This document shows, in pieces, positions 12,725 to 23,923 of a stretch of 64,000 nt of DNA; the stretch's first letter is position 1, and every line of letters begins with the position of its first letter. Source of the DNA: Takifugu bimaculatus. Its lineage: Eukaryota; Chordata; Actinopteri; Tetraodontiformes; Tetraodontidae. The notes under the pieces are model-generated. The model was not told the DNA's origin. It searched no databases and was given only the letters and a program-made list of their open reading frames with translations. The stretch lies in NCBI GenBank assembly GCA_004026145.2, contig CP034985.2:3805481-3869480 (forward strand). The letters are read 5' to 3'. The position numbers and the translations under genes are program-made.

Positions 12725-13005
12725 AGTAGATGATGTGTATGTGTGTGGGTGAAGAGCGTATGTGTGTCCTCACATTCACTACATTTAGAGAACCGAGGCC
12801 TCTTTCTGTGCTCAAGGTGGGTCCATATTGAGGGGCCCCACAAGTTCAAAGGAGTGTTTGAGGGTTAGAATGTTGTTTTAAAGTTAGATTATAATATGGT
12901 TAGGTAAAAGGGAGTTAGTTGTAGATGTTAGAGTTGTGTTAGGGATCCAGGAAATGTACATCTATGAATGAAACATGGTTGTGTGTCCGTGTGTGTGTTT
13001 CTGTT
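12725..13005 (+). repeat. CA/GT-linked interspersed repeat, copy A
   Basis: A GT-rich end (12738-12772) leads into a stretch containing CCCCACAAGTTCAAAGGA, GAGGGTTAG, several GTTAG/TTAGG words and a second GT-rich end (12980-13000). It resembles a widespread fish repeat made of GGTCCCCACAAATTCAAAGGA followed by degenerate GGTTAGGG words beside (GT)n. The reverse complement of 36192-36385 has the same blocks in the same order. The TTAGG words resemble telomere repeats but are scattered and degenerate, so this is not an interstitial telomere array. I cannot assign a named family. Confidence 0.5.
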
Positions 13006-13764
13006 CATGCATAACATGTGTTAAACCCCATCTGAAGTGTCCAGCAGTGGTGTACAGTACATTTGTGACAGCCGGTCCATGTGGAATCCTCTCATCTTGC
13101 CAACCGGGGTTCCCCTCAGCCAGTGTAGTATCCATCACAACAACTGTATGACACCTTTAGAGCTTCTGCGGTGACAGAATCAGGACAGCAGCGCCGTCAC
13201 CGGCATCAAAGCCTCAGCCAGACAGACATGGATTAATAAGTAAAGGAAAGTGTGATGGAACAACAAAGCGAGGAGGCGAGGAGCAGCGCCTCCACAGAAC
13301 AAGTCTTCGAACCTGTTTGTTTTTCCTTGCACTCGCTCCGCGCGTCTCTCCGCAGGAGCGACTGCCATTCCAGAAACAGCAGGAGGAGGGAGGAGGACGG
13401 CCTGCCGATGAGAGAGCCGTGGCATTCGTGCATGCGGAGGGCAGAAAAAGACGCATGCTCGCACCCGCATCCACCCAGCGTGTCGCTCTTTCATTATTCC
13501 ACCAATCTGTCAGCTCCCACAGAGCATCCGGGTATCACGCAGTCAGGGTTTTTTTTTTCCTGTTTGAGGACATGAATGAGTGATTGATTGCAAGAGTGTT
13601 TTTTTTTTTAACAACACCCATTTAAATGCATGAGACTGGGAATAATGACTGTCGTCGCAACGTTGTTGTTTTGTTGGTGAATTTACAGTGGTGATTCGAA
13701 ATCAGCACACTTGTTGCTCAGCTTTGGAGTGTTGCTGCGACTGTAGCGTTTTGTTGAAGAAGAA
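13006..13764. other. non-coding stretch with a CpG-richer patch
   Basis: 13180-13540 is relatively GC- and CpG-rich and open on both strands for about 100 codons, but the frames are mirror readings and none shows a domain. T homopolymers lie near 13550 and 13600. This stretch may be upstream sequence of the candidate exon that follows. Confidence 0.35.
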
Positions 13765-13860
13765 ATGTACGATGAGCACGGCACCAGCACAAAGCAGAAC
13801 ATTCTCAGCGGACTCTACGCAGTCGAATCCATGGCGCCGCTTTCAGAACTTGTGGATACA
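13765..13860 (+). CDS. possible short first coding exon with strong donor
   Basis: An ATG at 13765 with a purine at -3 opens 32 codons that run exactly, in phase 0, to ACA|GTAAGT at 13861, a near-ideal vertebrate splice donor. An in-frame TAG at 13744 lies just upstream, which makes this ATG a sensible start. The peptide begins MYDEHGTSTKQNILSGLYAV and has no signal peptide or membrane segment. I do not recognise the protein. If read through, the frame stops soon inside the intron. ATG and GTAAGT pairs arise by chance in 64 kb, so this is a candidate only. Confidence 0.25.
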
Positions 13861-15464
13861 GTAAGTGTAAGGCTGTCGAGACGGGGTCATTTGGTTGGAC
13901 CCTGACTGATGGGGAGAAGCTCTCCAGCTGTGCTACCAGGATGGAAACCTGCTCCAACCAGATGCACGAGCAGCAGGATCCCTATTGCACATGCAGGATT
14001 TTTTTTCCCAGATTTGCAGTACGAGCTGAATTGGATGTATCTGTGCGCTGCAGCCCAGCATGTTGGAGCGACGCTGTACAGCAGCCAAACACGATAGAAA
14101 TTCTTATCTCGGGATTCCTCTAATCGTTTCACATTGATGCTCCGTTTGCAGCATCTGTGGAATACAGTTGCAAGCACTGACTCTCTACCCCCCCCCCCCC
14201 CCCGCAGTCCATCGTGATGATGTTGAACTGCATTTGAAAAGAGCACAGCCTGGTGATGAGCGATAAGGTATCACAAATGCCCTGGGCAGGATGATATGAA
14301 ATGCTGAGGCGATCATGAGGTATTGCTTCCTTGTTTAAAAAAAAATCAGCTGATGTTTGGCATTTAGGTTTAGTCTTTATGAGAAAGCACAGCTAGGAAA
14401 GCTCTCAAGAACTCCGCTGGGGTCACTCGTGGTCTGGACTCGTGAATCAAATTCCCGGTGATCCGAGCATCAAATGCAACAGTAAAGCCGAGCTCACCTG
14501 CTACTACCCGTCAGATCGTAGGATGGTTGCCATGGAGCTCGCTCATGTCATTTCCTGACTTCCGGCCGACAGCCACTGACATCTGCCCTCCCATTGAACG
14601 GCATCACCTGACCCGAGCAGCAAAGCGAAAGCATAATTAAGCGAACTCCCCTCCCGCCCTAATTGCAGCTGGCAGGCGCCGACTCCATGAATATGATGGA
14701 TGCCATCAGCAGCTGCAGCCGGATGCATTCCATGTCATCTGGAATATCACCCCTGCTCTAACAAATGATGGTCCGCACGTAATAAATTCTCGTGGCATGT
14801 TTTCCGTGTCCATTAGCGAAGAATTATTGCAGAGGAGAGCGTTTTGTTGGGATATCGTTTAATGTGTCCATCACTCAGCCCCTGAGCTGCAGAGTAGCAT
14901 CAAGTGTATCCAGGTGTGTCCAGCAGCCATTCATCATTCTTCTGTTGTGGATTCATTAAACATGTGGGATTGGACACATGGAACATGACATGTATGATGA
15001 TGAACAAAGCTGTTGTTCCTGGAACAGTTTGCAGTGTAAAGTACCTTTTTGGGGTGGTTGTCCCACAGGGACAAAGAGCAATTGTGGTTGTAGGAATGCC
15101 ACTCTGGAAAGCGCTGGGACTTCCTACAAATGGGACCCTCGCAAATTGGCTCAGTCATTTAGGAAAATCAGAAATTAGGATAGTTATTGAACATAAAGCT
15201 CAGTCAAGCTGTCTTCAGCTGGTGCCAGTGGTATAAACACCAGGTATGGTTTTGTTTTTAAAAAAAAAACACATTATTTTCCTGCAAATAAACATATTCT
15301 GACTTAGGTCTGACCTATTGACAGAAATTTCAACGTCTCGTGTTCAGTGTATTACCTTCAGTCCGATTTATTTATTTTTATTTTCTAGAACTTTAAGGTG
15401 CAGTGGAAACACAAACCTCATAGCTCGATATGATTACAATTCCTGCAACTAATATAAGTGAAAA
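13861..15464. other. non-coding stretch
   Basis: A 16-base C run sits at 14188-14203. 14560-14720 reads like a conserved non-coding element (long unique sequence with AATTAAG and CCCTAATTGCAG cores) but cannot be confirmed without alignment. 14904-15236 is open on both strands without recognised motifs. Confidence 0.4.
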
Positions 15465-15518
15465 CAGGGTCATCAACAGGGTCATCAACTGGCATCAACT
15501 GGCATCAACTGGCAATCA
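15465..15518. repeat. compound minisatellite
   Basis: Two copies of CAGGGTCATCAA (15465-15488) run directly into CTGGCATCAA, CTGGCATCAA and a degenerate CTGGCAATCA. All units share a GGxATCAA core, so the array probably grew by unequal duplication of one 10-12 bp unit. Confidence 0.85.
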
Positions 15519-18489
15519 GATATTTCCTTCATTGTGTACAGGCAGAGGAGAAAGAGAAGAAAACCTAAAGCACACAATCAACACAGCAAGTAACTCGTTG
15601 CATTTTCATATCCTCGTCATGTTGCAGCGCAGCTGATATCGTGATCTGTGGTTTCATTCCAGCTCCCTCTTGATAACCTTCATTGCTCTTCGATGAAGTG
15701 AGGAAAGCTCCCAGGAATGGGAATGAGATGTGAGCGGTCGGCGCTGGTGGTAATCTTGAATGTGCTAAAGAGAGGTTTAAAATGGGTGCACCTTACTGGT
15801 CACTGCAGTTAAAAGCAGGAGGGAGCAGCTTCTGAATCTCCATCTGGTGTCAAAATCATAGTTGGTTTGTGAAAAACGGGCCGCTTCAACACATCGTCTT
15901 TATTGCAGAGAGGACCCCCCTTACAGCCCTGAAGGAGGCAGCTAATTTCACAGAAAAATACATGTTTAACCTGTCCAGTTTCCGTCATAGTAATGAAATA
16001 TAAGATACTGAATCTTCTCCCATCTTTTCAGTGACTCCAACAAAGAAAAGGCAAGTAAAGTGAATAGAAGGTGGCCTTGATTCAAATGTCACCGCACCAC
16101 GATTTTGTCGCCATGGGAACCTTTCAGTCAGGCATTGTAGATGTCATATCTCCACTGAGACAATCAGTCAGACATGGCAAATAGGCCACTGAGTCTATCC
16201 TAGCATGACTTATTTATTTGTCCATTAACGTGGAGCCTTTGAAAGTTTTTTCCAGAATGTTCTACTTTGTTTGTGCGGGAGCTACAACATTTTCCAGAAA
16301 CACATTCAGCATAGTGACAGAGTCACACCGGTGGTCACTGGCCGAGGTGACAGGAAGTCAGAGGTCACGGGTACGCTACATGCGGCCGATGGCACCTGCG
16401 TGCACTGTCAGTCAGGGTGAAGCCGAGCACACAGGTGGGCGTGTGATCATTAACATATGGATCCAGGGTCAGAGCAGAAAACAGCAGAACCACTGAGAAC
16501 TTATGACGAGCGGACGTCTATGTAAACCCACCAGTCATGTCTCTGAAGGCTTTTCTCTCTTCTTCCAGATTCGTGCAGACTGATGCAGAGAAATTCATGG
16601 CTGTCCCCTTGCCCAGCCCAGAGAAGCCTTAACCTGTGGAAGCAGCTCTGACCTCTTGACCTCTTCCCCTGCCCTAATCTGCAATGGCTAAAGCCAAAAG
16701 ATGAATTCAAATGGACACTGAAGATGAAATTGCAAAATCAATTTGGAAAAGCAGGTGTTGCTTCACTGGTTTCCTCTGACGCTGGTCAACAAAATGATAG
16801 AAAACACTTAGTTTCTGAATCCAGCATGCGTCATGGTCACATGTCTCAGTGGACTTGAGCAGAAAAACAAGCTGTTTGACAAATTGACTTTCGTTTTCGG
16901 GGGACAGTATTAATTATTAGTCACTCTGCCCTCCTTAAGCTAAAGCAGTCCTTCAGAATTTTCCTCGCGCTGACTCTGTGTCAGCCTCGCCGCTCAGGTG
17001 ATGGCCGACTCCTTGAGCTGTCCAGTCTCTCTCGCCTCCCTCCATCTCCTTCGCTGGTAATAGATCCTGAGACATATTGATTTTTCTCCCTGCTCCTTCC
17101 CACCTCACACCTGCCTGCTTCTTTCAGTTACTCTATGAATGGTAGAAGTTTCTTGGTCCAAGCAAGGAAGGAATAATTACAGTTCTTTCTAATGTCCCTT
17201 CAATCATCCAAATACTGTAAAGGGACTTCCCAAGTTTGTTTGTCTCAAGCACCTTTGCAGAGACACTTCAAGGACGAGTGCCCTGTTAAATGATCGGGCA
17301 GTTTGGATAGAACAGACCACTTGTCCCTTAAGCGCCTCGTAAATTCTCTTTAATGTTGTTTTCTCTCCATTAATCCAAAAGTAGTTTTAAATCACCGCAA
17401 ATTGACACCCCAGAGCGACTAGGTCCTGGTTGTTCTAGAGAAAAACGCCTCTTCTCTCCTCTCTGCAGGAGGTAATGAGGTGAAATTGAGCAGAGAGACG
17501 CTTTTAATTAAAAAACAATAAAGCAGCCATATTTCCTGCACTCCCAGATCCACCGAAGATGCGACACGGAGGGGATGAGTCCACAAAGCCACGGCTAATG
17601 CCATATGTGTACGTTGATGCTGGAGTCTCATTAACAGGCCGTCTGAGGCAGATGCTTCGGGTCCGCCGGCAGCCCAGAGCATCCGCGTCTGACGGCCTGG
17701 GGAGCCGGACTCAGCATCTTACAAAGTGCTCATGTAAAGCACAAAACAAAGGGAGCAGTAAGCTGTCAATGGATGGCGAGCTAATAAGAGACGACGCGCA
17801 TCATGTCAGTGCCAAGTATCTAATTATTTTACAATATCTCCTCCTGGACTCTGTGTTCATGGAAGCAGCATGGGGGTGGGGGGTGGCGGGGGTAGCCTCC
17901 CTGCTGCCTCCCACCTTTGGGCTCTGTATTAGAACAGCATGAGGTTTCTAGTGTGCAGCTCAGGGTGATAGCAGAAACTGTGGAATGTAAAGGACTGTTG
18001 CAGAGTCGTTGGCATCTCTGTGTCTGCGTGTCTTACGGTGGTGGTGGGGGGGTGGGGGGTGCACAGGGATTGGCTCATCTGTTGGCCCTCTCACAGAGGC
18101 ACAGAGAGGAAGTGTAACCACGCAGATGACAGTGGGTCCACAGACACTTTTCTGTCACTTCCGTCACTTTTCTGTCTGTAATAGTAGTAATTCGTCATTT
18201 CTTGCAAGGTGATCTAAATTTGTTTGCTATTAATTCGAAGTAAACTGGTTGTTTTTTTACTGTACGTGTGATGTCTGCTAACCAATTACCTTCTAAAGTG
18301 ACTGGCTGTAAATATAAGCAATCAATGGTGGCCCTCCTCGCTTGCTCGGAACTGAATACAGGAGGTTGCACAGCGAAGCAGACGAGAGTTCGCTGAAGCC
18401 TAGTTTACGCTTAGAGAATAGAATACGGTGGCCAACTGACCCTTCAAATATGCTATTTGATGGATAGTTCAATGAGGGACACTATGAGA
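15519..18489. other. non-coding stretch
   Basis: No gene recognised. 16310-16370 holds several GTCAC/GGTCAC words in both orientations, which resemble nuclear-receptor half-sites. 17520-17850 is a long unique segment with homeodomain-like TAATTA cores and is a candidate conserved element. 18020-18060 is a short G-rich run. Confidence 0.4.
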
Positions 18490-18523
18490 CATTATTATTA
18501 TTAATATTATTATTATTATCATT
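18490..18523. repeat. (ATT)n microsatellite at transposon left flank
   Basis: An interrupted ATT run ends at the left end of the pogo-type element. A second ATT run (19473-19518) starts 7 bp past its TA duplication on the right, so the element probably inserted into a pre-existing ATT array. Confidence 0.9.
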
Positions 18524-18524
18524 A

Positions 18525-19464
18525 CCGTAATTTCCGGACTATAAGCCGCTACTTTTTTCCTACACTTTAAACACTGCGGCTTATTCTACGGTGCAGCTTA
18601 TTTATGTTTTTTTCGTGGCGCACTATCACAACTATTGTGAATCAGTCATTTTTACTAACCCTCATCAACATGGAAAATACTAGAAGAAAAGCATATGATG
18701 CAACTTTTAAGTTAAAAGCGATCACTCTGGCGGCTGAAGAAGGAAATTGAGCTGCTGCGCGTAATCTTGGCATTACGGTAATCAATGGTGAGAAGGTGGA
18801 GACGCCCGCCTGAAGAACTGATCCAAAGCAAAAAGAGGACAAAGCTTTTAGACGTAAACATCGCAGGTGGCCCGAGCTTGGAAACTTTCTGGAAGACTGG
18901 GTGAACACACAGAGAGCAGGCGGCCGCGGTGTTTCCGCTGTACAAATCAGACGGAAGGCAAAAGCAATCGTCACTGCCATGAAAATAGAAGATTTTAGAG
19001 GTGGGCCATCCGGGAGTTTTAGATTGTTCAGTGTTTGAGTAAAAAAGCATAAACAACGTAATTTGTGTGTAGCTGAAACAAACGTATATTTCAAGGTAGC
19101 TGCGTTACAGACACCGTTAGAAAAAAGCATTTATTGGTAGAATATATTTGTTTATGTTGCTAAACGGATTAAATTAAAAGAAAAGTTAAAAAATCCTGAC
19201 ATGATAAAAATTGGATTTAAGGTCTCTGTATAAACATATAAGTGAAAAGAGTGGCTGTTGTTTCTTACCTGTTTGTCACCCGTCAGTGACTCGTCTCTTA
19301 CGGTAATAAAAACATCTACCGGTACTGAATGTTTTCAATCTAATTTTCATATTACTACGTGGGATACCTGCGGTGCGGCTTGTATAAGTACAAAATTGAT
19401 TTTCTTTCTAAAATTAGATTATGCGGTTTATAATCAGGTGCGCTCTATAGTCCAGAAATTACTG
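18525..19464 (+). mobile_element. pogo/Tigger-type DNA transposon, deletion derivative
   Basis: Terminal inverted repeats are visible. The left end CCGTAATTTCCGGACTATAA (from 18525) matches the complement of the right end, CAGTAATTTCTGGACTATAG (ending 19464), at 17 of 20 positions. Both ends abut a TA dinucleotide (18523-18524 and 19465-19466), the target duplication of Tc1/mariner/pogo elements. Inside are a broken N-terminal transposase region (18670-19030) and subterminal repeats of the GCGGCTTAT word. The element is 940 bp, too short for a full transposase of this family (elements usually above 2 kb). The DDE catalytic part is missing, so it could move only with a transposase supplied in trans. 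Confidence 0.85.
18670..19030 (+). pseudogene. pogo-type transposase N-terminus, broken
   Basis: From ATG 18670 the frame reads MENTRRKAYDATFKLKAI, a Psq/CENP-B-type helix-turn-helix start, then an in-frame TGA at 18748-18750, the position of a likely ancestral CGA arginine (CpG decay). A frameshift follows near 18780, and after another shift the frame recovers a second HTH (WPELGNFLEDWVNTQRA ... FRGGP). These two DNA-binding modules in this order are typical of pogo/Tigger and CENP-B-related transposases. Similarity ends around 19030 and no catalytic DDE segment follows. The gene is dead. Confidence 0.85.
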
Positions 19465-19470
19465 TATTAA

Positions 19471-19472
<2 letters not shown>

Positions 19473-19518
<46 letters not shown>
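19473..19518. repeat. (ATT)n microsatellite at transposon right flank
   Basis: About 15 near-perfect ATT units directly right of the pogo-type element. It pairs with the ATT run on the left flank. Confidence 0.95.
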
Positions 19519-21984
19519 GGGCAGTTCTGTTTTCCGCTGATTGACCATCTCCTTGACCGACGAGGCACCGTTTCTTTGCCGTGTCCCTGTTTTTGCTACG
19601 AGAATGCAGATCTCTTGACCAATACAATGCGGCATCATCGTTGCTAGGATACGCCTGTAATGCTACTTTCAGAGATGTGACAGATGCGTGACCTTACCCA
19701 GACAAGGGTGGTGGCGAAATTGAAAAAGCATTCACAAAAGAAGGCTGAAATTTAAAAAAAGAAGAAAGGCAGGTAAAGGGGAGGGAAAATCCATTCAAAG
19801 CACAGCTCTCAACGAAAATGTCTCCGTTGGTTACGGAGGAAGGGCTGAGGTTAAAGAGCCTGGGTCAGAGAGGGAGCGCAGAGGAGCGAGAGGCTGCAGA
19901 TGGAGCTCTTTCTGTTCGTTGTTCACCAGATGTCTCCAGAGGTTGATGCATCTACTAAATATTAATGATCATATTGATTTGACTCAGCTCAAAGCTGGTT
20001 GGTAAAAATGTTAACGTTTATCATATTTAAGGCTCACTCTAACAGTAATGCAGTTTATTTAGAGCTATTATCACATTATAATGACAATAACACCAGCAAT
20101 ATTAATAATAATAATGTATTTTTAATGATATTCTCTATTTATACTTCAGAAAGCTGGCAAAGCTACACTACAACCACCAACTACACCAGCCGGCATGCTG
20201 TTCCCCCCTCAGACTGTCATCCATCATAATATTGTTTTGAGTCATAATTGGAGGTACAAGTGCATCACAGAGGAGAGCGACACCTGAACAGTATGAAGTA
20301 CTCTGTGTGTCTTTATTTGATTAAAGTACAGAAGGGAGGGAGCAACAGGCAGAGAGGGGAGGTCGGGATACAAAGTGAGTAGCAGGCTTGGGCGCGCTCG
20401 ATGCTACATGGCAGAAGATTTGCCCACTCACAATATTTAATTGCCCCCTCAATGACCAGGCCTGTTAGTAATCACGGCCAATGGAAATACCAATAGGGAT
20501 AAACACAAGTAAAACTTTACAGGAGAAAGTTTCATACAAGGACATGGTAAATGTCAGATCTAAAAGCTTCCACTGGTAAACAACAACACAACAGCACTTT
20601 AGTTGCATTTGCTGAAAAGTAGTGCATTCGGCTGTGGTTACAGCACTATTATGAGCTGTTGACATGGTTTTTTTCCATCTACAACAAAGAAGGATGTGTC
20701 AGAAATGACATGAGCTATTTTTCACCACTTTCCGTGTCAATCAAGTTACATTATGAGGCGAGGTTCTAGTAATATAGGGTTATTTCACTCACTGCTGGAG
20801 TTTATTTACATTCGACTTCGATTTCCATCAAACGTGAACGTGGATGCCACATCAAAACAGATGGTTCACGCAAACTAGACTAGGAAAGGAGGAAGAAGTG
20901 CTTACAATATTTTTCTTTAATCGGTTGATGGGGATAAAAAGTGAATTCAAGCAGCAGGGAGGGCTACGTGTTAGCTTATTTCTGTCCGTACTGGTGCTGT
21001 TAAATCTCAGCCGATTGACCGAGCTGCCGCTGATCACAACATTCCACACGTCTATTTCCCCACCCAAAATATTGCAGCCAGAGAGAGCAGCAGCCTTTAT
21101 GACATATTCAGTCAGGAGTGGGAAGTGAAAAACACACCGTAATTAGTTCACGTTACACGGATTCGATGACACGCGCGTTGATTAACCCTTCTGTCACGGT
21201 GAAATGGTTTCAGATGAATTTCCACAACTTTAAGCAGCATTATGCTCGTTTCTGTCTGGACTGTTTTGTGGAGATTTAACGGGTCTCTTCATGCGCACCT
21301 CTGGTCACACCTGAGCGCGTTAGCAATTTGGGCTAACACAACACGCTATATGTAGTTAATACTGAGGGAAAGAGCCAGTGCGGCACCCTTTGGGAATATT
21401 TGTAGCTCCACTCAGATTCCAAATCAGAGTCTGTGGGTGGAGATGAAACACAGAACCAACCATTGGTTTAGTATTAGCTTTGGTCTGTGTGTATATTTGC
21501 TTCTGGTCAGTGTTCTCTGTGATTGAGCCTTAAGGAGATTCCTTTAATCTGCTAGAATCTGGGTTGCCGGCCATGGGTGGCCGACATAAAATTCAATTTC
21601 AAGCTATTTGAAGCTAGCGTAATTGTTAAACTGGTCTCAGAATTCACTGTTCAAAGCAGCACAACTTCACAGTTATAGCTCGGCCTTCAGCAAGAGAAGT
21701 GCAGTTCTACAGCAGACAAATATTAATACAAATGAGAGACACATATATGAGATATGAGGACCTTTAATCCACACACTGGCAGGTGCTACCACACTTCTGC
21801 GGGTTTCCTGTTTCAGCCCGTTAATGTGAGGGGGAGGTTTGACAGAAATCACTGCATGGTCTTGTTTTTCTCACCTGCTCCATCCCACCAAGGCTATAAA
21901 TGTCTCCCAAGTCTCTTATTTCCTAAAAAAAAAAACCCTTCATTTAAAAAAAAAAAAATAATCGTCTGCTTGCTCTCATCAAGC
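19519..21984. other. unique non-coding stretch
   Basis: No gene recognised. A CGGCCA/TGGCCG hairpin with a TGGG loop lies near 21570-21585. AT-rich runs occur at 19990-20130. Frames of up to 94 codons have no motifs. Confidence 0.5.
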
Positions 21985-22010
21985 CATCAGCATCAGCATC
22001 AGCATCAGCA
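21985..22010. repeat. (CATCAG)n hexanucleotide
   Basis: Four complete CATCAG units plus CA. Two A homopolymers lie just upstream near 21926-21936 and 21948-21958. Confidence 0.9.
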
Positions 22011-22202
22011 CAACGATTTATCCGTTTTTTTCCGTGACCAGACCAGACCTTGGAAGTGAGTCCACGTGCTCACAACCCTGATTCCCACGTGCAGCCGCAG
22101 AACGTGGCGAATCCCAATGTCTTCAAACTGTTGCAATAAACTTTAGTCTAAAACAAACTTTTCTTATGTTATGAGGATGCGTGAAGGACAAGAGCACAGA
22201 CA

Positions 22203-22365
22203 CGTGTGTGTGTGTGTGTGCGCGCGTGCGTGCGTGCGTACACGTGTCTACACGTCTTGCAATGTGAAGATGCTGCAGCTGCTCAGAGGCTCCGTGTGTG
22301 TGCGTGTGCGTGTGTGTGTGCATGTGTGTGTGTGCGTGTGTGTGCGTGCGTGTGTGTGTGTGTGT
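22203..22365. repeat. compound (GT)n / (GTGC)n arrays
   Basis: Two GT-rich arrays (about 22203-22240 and 22292-22365) flank a short unique core containing AGATGCTGCAGCTGC. The runs alternate GTGT and GCGT/GTGC units. The purine-pyrimidine alternation is Z-DNA-prone. Confidence 0.9.
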
Positions 22366-22830
22366 TTTCTCAGCAGCTTTATGCCTCCTGCTCAGGTATA
22401 GTGGACCATAGCAATTTTGCAGGAGTGAACAGTGACCTTTGCCTCCATTACATCTGATTGGATCCCCCCCCCCAGCTGGCTATCTGCCCAGCACTATACC
22501 CTGTAGTGATGCAACCAGGACCACACACTGCCGTCAGTGTCCTCTCCTCACTCCTCCCTCTCCCCTCCATCTGGCCATCCATCACCTGCCTGCCTTCATC
22601 CATCCCTCTCGCCACTGCAGAAATCAACGTGGAGCCCCCCCCCCCCGATCGGGGCCGAGCCCGAACACCAGCAGTAACTGGTGGGGCCTGGCTCACGGTG
22701 GCCGCTCCCAGTCGTCTCATCAGGTGTCATTCGGAGCAGCTCAGGTTGGGACATTCTCAATGATTTGTTTTCAGGCTCCACGTGTTTACATTTGAATATT
22801 AACCAGTTAGGTGGTTGGAAGATCCCATTT

Positions 22831-22897
22831 GAAGGAGCCAAAGGCTTTACTATTGTTTGGGCTAAGGATTATGTTCAGTAAAAGCCAAAGGCTCCTT
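22831..22897 (+). other. pre-miRNA-like hairpin
   Basis: AAGGAGCC (22832-22839) pairs perfectly with GGCTCCTT (22890-22897). A symmetric 3x3 AAA/AAA internal loop follows, then GGCTTTACT (22843-22851) pairs with AGTAAAAGCC (22877-22886) with one bulged A. The loop is 25 nt. The fold is about 66 nt with 17 base pairs, similar in size and shape to a vertebrate miRNA precursor though with a short stem. I do not recognise a known miRNA in either arm. The structure is visible; transcription and processing are not shown. Confidence 0.35.
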
Positions 22898-23863
22898 AAC
22901 ACTTCTCTTTTGGCTCCCTCTACATGTAAACTCATAATTAGCATAGCATGGCATGTATGTGCTGCCAGACTTGACTGTGCACAAGACCTAAAACTGTGTC
23001 TACAATGATTTAAAGTTAAAAAAAGGGATTTCTTACAGATCTGTTGTTTAAAACAAGAGTGACAGCGAGCCCCATTTTGTCCAGGCAATGGTAGGAGTCA
23101 CCGACCCAGTGACCCAGTACATGGCTCATCCCACCTGAGACACATCTGTGTGTAGGTGTGTGTGTGTGTGTGAGTTGGTGAGTTGGTGCGTGTGAGGACG
23201 ACTTCAGTGGACCTTTGAATTAAACCTGTCACCTCATAAAGAAGCAAAACAAAGTCCTGCTGCCCTTGACTCAAGGACTTCCAAGCACCTTCCCAGGACG
23301 ATTGAGAGCCTGCACTTGACATAAATAAACACCTCTCTGTTTTCTTGCATTTGCCTCCTTGTCTTCTATTTCCCAACGATGACTATGTAACCAACGCCCC
23401 TCGCTCTCTCTGTTTTATCTCCATTATGGCCTGCTGTCTCTCGCCCTTTCTCCATTTCTTATTTGCTCCAGCTCGCAGAGCCTCTTGAAGGTGGATGTCA
23501 GATTCGATTGAGTCTGGCTGAGTACATCCATCACCTCAGCTCTGCCCGACGTGCACCACAACACAGAAGAACCTCCCAGTGAGTCCAGAACCTCCAGAGG
23601 ATCTCTGTAGCGACTGGAACAGCAAACTGGCCAACATGATCACCGTATCAGTAGACGGAGGTTCATCGTCCCGGGAATTCTTCAGGGTTGGACTGCTGAC
23701 AAAGCTGGATTAATTCATCCTTTTTACTCTTTCCCCCCTCAAATGTCAACACATACTTGCATGAAATTGGTTGGTTTATTTGTTAATTCCGATTCGGATT
23801 TCATGCTAGTGTGTGTCACTTCACCTTGAGTCAGGCAAGCATGAAAAGAAAATGGAAATATAC

Positions 23864-23869
<6 letters not shown>
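22898..23869. other. non-coding stretch
   Basis: Includes a short GT run at 23157-23172. C runs just before it, at 22465-22473 and 22637-22646, lie in a C-rich patch. No gene or transposon recognised. Confidence 0.5.

Positions 23870-23922
<53 letters not shown>
23870..23922. repeat. (GT)n microsatellite, 53 bp
   Basis: An uninterrupted GT dinucleotide run. It accounts for the histidine/threonine-rich open frames on the minus strand here, which are not genes. Confidence 0.98.

Positions 23923-23923
<1 letters not shown>

Noticed and set aside
18642..19130. 162-codon minus-strand open frame
   Set aside because: It lies antisense to the pogo-type transposase relic, which explains the sequence better.
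22171..22457. cysteine/valine-rich open frames
   Set aside because: They are translations of GT/GC arrays. The same holds near 23739-24040, 33242-33595 and 38202-38578.
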